A stretch of 64,000 bases of DNA, from NCBI GenBank assembly GCA_963760225.1, contig CAVXCD010000001.1:620001-684000 (forward strand), given 5' to 3'. The DNA comes from 13-2-20CM-66-19 sp963760225. Lineage in GTDB: Bacteria > Pseudomonadota > Gammaproteobacteria > Steroidobacterales > Steroidobacteraceae. The number at the start of each line of letters is the position of its first letter. The stretch's first letter is position 1. The position numbers and the translations under genes were made by a program. Shown here in pieces: positions 61,650 through 64,000 of this stretch. A model generated the notes under the pieces. That model did no database searches. It was not told the origin of the DNA and was given only the letters and a program-made list of their open reading frames with translations.

Positions 61650-64000
61650 ATGCCTGAAGTCGCATCCCAGACCTTCGACCTCGTCGGCCGCGAGATCAAC
61701 ACCACGCTCGCCGGGGCGCGCGGCGCCCTCGAGAGCTACCTCGAGCAGCCCGACAACGCGGCACTGCTCGAGCGCTGTGCGCAGGACCTGCACCAGGTGC
61801 AGGGCGTGCTGCGGGTGATGGAGATCTACGGCGCGGCGCTGCTCGCCGAGGAGATGGAGCACGTCGCGCAGTACCTGCTGGCGACCCATAGCGAGCGCAA
61901 GAGCCAGGCGGAGAGCCTCGATGCGCTGATGCGCGCGATGGTGCAGCTGCCCTCGTATCTGGAGCGCGTGCTCGCCGGCGGTCGCGACCTGGCGCTGGTG
62001 CTGCTGCCGCTGCTGAACGACCTGCGCGCGGTGCGCGGCAACTCGCTGCTGTCGGAAGGCACGCTGTTGCTGCTGAACCTGAAGTCCGACAAGCAGGCGC
62101 AGCCGATTGCCGTCACCGACGGTGAGCTGCCGCTCACCGTCGAGCAGTGGGCGCGGCGCCTGCGTGCCCGCTACCAGCTCGGGCTCATCGGCTGGATCCG
62201 CGGCGAGCGCCTCGAGCACAATCTCGGCATCCTCGCCGGCGTCGCCCACAAGCTCGAGCAGATCGCCACGCGTCAGCCGGTGTTCCAGCTGTGGTGGGTG
62301 ACCGGCGCGGTGATCGAGGCGCTGCAGGAGAGCGGCCTGCAGAGCGGGCAGTCGGTGAAGCGCCTGCTCGGCCTCGGCGACCGCGAGATGCGCAGACTCT
62401 ACGAGCAGGGCGAGGCACGCTACGCGCAGACCCCGCCGGTGGAGCTGCTGAACAACATGCTCTACTACATCGGCCGCGCCGAGTCAGCCGGCCCGCGCGT
62501 CAGTGCGGTGCGCGCCTCGTTCCGCCTCGCCGAGCTGCTGCCGGTGGATGAGAGCATCGAGCAGGAGCGCGAGAATCTTTCCGCCCCTTCGGTCAAGCTC
62601 ATGCAGACCGTGGCCGCGGCGATCCGCGAGGATCTCTCCAAGGTCAAGGACGTGCTGGACATCTTCGTGCGCCGTGGCGCCGGGCAGCCGCAGGAGCTCG
62701 CCTCCCAGGTCGAGATGCTGCGCAAGATCGGCGACACCTTAGGCGTGCTGGGTCTCGGTGAGCTGCGCGCCCAGGTGCAGACCGAGACCGAGCGTCTCGG
62801 CAGGATCGTGAGCGGCGTGCTCAAGGCCGACGAGGCAACGCTGGTGGAGATCGCCGCGACGCTGATCGGTGTCGAGGACCGGCTCGATGACAGCCTGGTC
62901 GGCATGATCCTGCCGCCCAAGGACGACCAGCTCGAGCGACCCGCCGACGACAGCGAGTTCCAGCAGGTGCAGGCCGCGGTGCTGCGCGAATGCATCGTCA
63001 ATCTCGCGCGCATCAAGGAAGCGGTCACGCAGAGCGTCGGCGGCACGCTCGATGCGTCCGGGCTCGACAGCTGGCAGGACCTGATGCGCGGCATGAAGGC
63101 CGGGCTGCTGCTGCTCGGCAAGGCGCGCGCCGTGGAGATCATCGAGGGCATCACCACGCAGCTGAAGCGCGTCATGCAGCCCGGCGTGCACGTGCTGCCG
63201 CCGGGCTTCGTCGACCGCCTCGCCGATGCGATCGTGAGCGTCGAGTACTACATGGAGACGCTGCAGGCCGGGCGCTCCGACCCGTGGTACATGCTCGACA
63301 ACGCCCAGTCCTGCGTCACCGCGCTCGAGCAGCAGGAGACGCCCGCGCCGCCGACGGTGCCGCCACTCGAGCCCGAGGCCTATGCGCGTACCGTGCAGAT
63401 CCCGAGCATCGCGGCTGGCGCGGCCGCGGCGCGCCCGGACCTGAAAGCGGTCGACGCCGCGGCGCCGACGCTCGCGGCTTCCCCCGCATCGCGCGGCGCG
63501 CCGCAGATCGAGCCCGCGGACCCGGAGCTGCTGGCACTGTTCATCGAAGAAGCCCAGGAAGAGCTCGCCAAGATCCAGGCCGGCTTCCCGGTGTGGGACC
63601 AGAACCCGCTCGAGCACAATGCGCTGGTCACGGTGCGTCGCTCCTTCCACACCCTCAAGGGCAGCGGCCGCATGGTCGGCGCACGCGAGCTCGGTGAGTT
63701 CGCCTGGTCGATCGAGAATCTGCTGAATCGTCTGCTCGACAACACCCTGACACGCTCGGCCGCGATCCTCGAGACGCTGCGCGAGGCGGTGCGAGCGCTC
63801 CCCGAACTGGTCGCGCAGCTCGCCACAGGTGCGGAGGTGAGGGCCGACGTGCATGGCATTGCCGCGCGCGCCCATGCGCTCGCCGCCAGCCGCCCGGCAC
63901 CGCCGGTGCGCAGCGTGGAAGCTGCCGATGAGGACGGCGTCGTCTCCGCCGGCGGCACCACCGTCATCTCGACCCGCACCGGCGTGCAGGCGGCACCGGC
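61650..64000 (+). CDS. chpA: Chemotaxis-type histidine kinase ChpA, N-terminal part (3' end outside window)
   Basis: An open frame of 783 codons reaching the window edge. The start (MPEVASQTFDLVGREINTT) and the helical N-terminal region with CAQDLHQVQGVLRVMEIYGA resemble degenerate Hpt domains of ChpA. A clear Hpt with the phosphorylatable His lies near the end (RRSFHTLKGSGRMVGARELGEFAWSIENLLNRLL, bases about 63630-63740). ChpA phosphorylates PilG and PilH. The catalytic and receiver domains should lie beyond the window. It begins 21 bases after pilJ. Confidence 0.94.
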   Translation, partial: MPEVASQTFDLVGREINTTLAGARGALESYLEQPDNAALLERCAQDLHQVQGVLRVMEIYGAALLAEEMEHVAQYLLATHSERKSQAESLDALMRAMVQLPSYLERVLAGGRDLALVLLPLLNDLRAVRGNSLLSEGTLLLLNLKSDKQAQPIAVTDGELPLTVEQWARRLRARYQLGLIGWIRGERLEHNLGILAGVAHKLEQIATRQPVFQLWWVTGAVIEALQESGLQSGQSVKRLLGLGDREMRRLYEQGEARYAQTPPVELLNNMLYYIGRAESAGPRVSAVRASFRLAELLPVDESIEQERENLSAPSVKLMQTVAAAIREDLSKVKDVLDIFVRRGAGQPQELASQVEMLRKIGDTLGVLGLGELRAQVQTETERLGRIVSGVLKADEATLVEIAATLIGVEDRLDDSLVGMILPPKDDQLERPADDSEFQQVQAAVLRECIVNLARIKEAVTQSVGGTLDASGLDSWQDLMRGMKAGLLLLGKARAVEIIEGITTQLKRVMQPGVHVLPPGFVDRLADAIVSVEYYMETLQAGRSDPWYMLDNAQSCVTALEQQETPAPPTVPPLEPEAYARTVQIPSIAAGAAAARPDLKAVDAAAPTLAASPASRGAPQIEPADPELLALFIEEAQEELAKIQAGFPVWDQNPLEHNALVTVRRSFHTLKGSGRMVGARELGEFAWSIENLLNRLLDNTLTRSAAILETLREAVRALPELVAQLATGAEVRADVHGIAARAHALAASRPAPPVRSVEAADEDGVVSAGGTTVISTRTGVQAAP

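Overview
The window is high-GC (roughly 70%) chromosomal DNA of a gammaproteobacterium. The gene order gshB, TonB-like gene, algH/yqgE, ruvX, pyrB beside pilG-pilH-pilI-pilJ-chpA matches the arrangement I recall from Pseudomonas aeruginosa. The split class II ribonucleotide reductase (nrdJa/nrdJb) and the rpsU-yqeY-dnaG-rpoD operon also fit. The very high GC, the GTG starts, the several proteases and the likely leaderless genes suggest a Xanthomonadales/Nevskiales/Steroidobacter-like lineage, but that placement is inference. I see no prophage, IS element or CRISPR array; this is mostly core genome.

Layout. 1-11 kb: the end of an M13 peptidase, helicase HrpB, a carbonic anhydrase, a DoxX protein, an ECF sigma/anti-sigma pair, an S9 peptidase, a CocE-type hydrolase and a two-domain retropepsin-like protease. 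11-15.4 kb: an unknown secreted protein, two glutathione transferases, several small proteins, and a tRNA-Ile(CAU) gene split by a group I intron on the minus strand. 15.4-20.2 kb: the macromolecular synthesis operon (minus). 20.4-26.5 kb: tsaD, folB, folK, pteridine reductase, a MidA-like methyltransferase, uppP and cca. 26.5-30.5 kb: an aminopeptidase lipoprotein, an NDUFA9-like protein, DegP/Q and Hsp20. 30.5-34.2 kb: the B12-dependent ribonucleotide reductase with NrdR-type operators. 34.2-44.7 kb: an esterase, a candidate sigma-54-driven small RNA, MltD, an L,D-transpeptidase, PpnN, a ParA-like ATPase, HtpG, an alpha/beta hydrolase and HU. 45-50.6 kb: yggT, proC, yggS and three tandem PilT/PilU retraction ATPases. 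50.7-58.3 kb: a GST, a DUF2059 lipoprotein, an S41 protease, pyrimidine genes, ruvX, algH, a TonB-like gene and gshB. 58.6-64 kb: the Pil-Chp chemosensory system that controls twitching; chpA runs off the end.

The window is rich in type IV pilus functions: three retraction ATPases plus PilG/H/I/J/ChpA. It also holds folate, pyrimidine and deoxynucleotide genes and envelope-quality functions (DegQ, Hsp20, HtpG, MltD, Ldt, UppP). The most unusual signals are non-coding: the Azoarcus-type group I intron in the anticodon loop of tRNA-Ile2 (13555-13871); a near-perfect -24/-12 promoter followed by about 180 nt of non-coding DNA and a strong terminator (35334-35540); a pair of NrdR-box-like palindromes in front of an uncharacterised 62-residue protein (13251-13300); and several genes whose -10 box lies 6-8 bases before the start codon, implying leaderless mRNAs.
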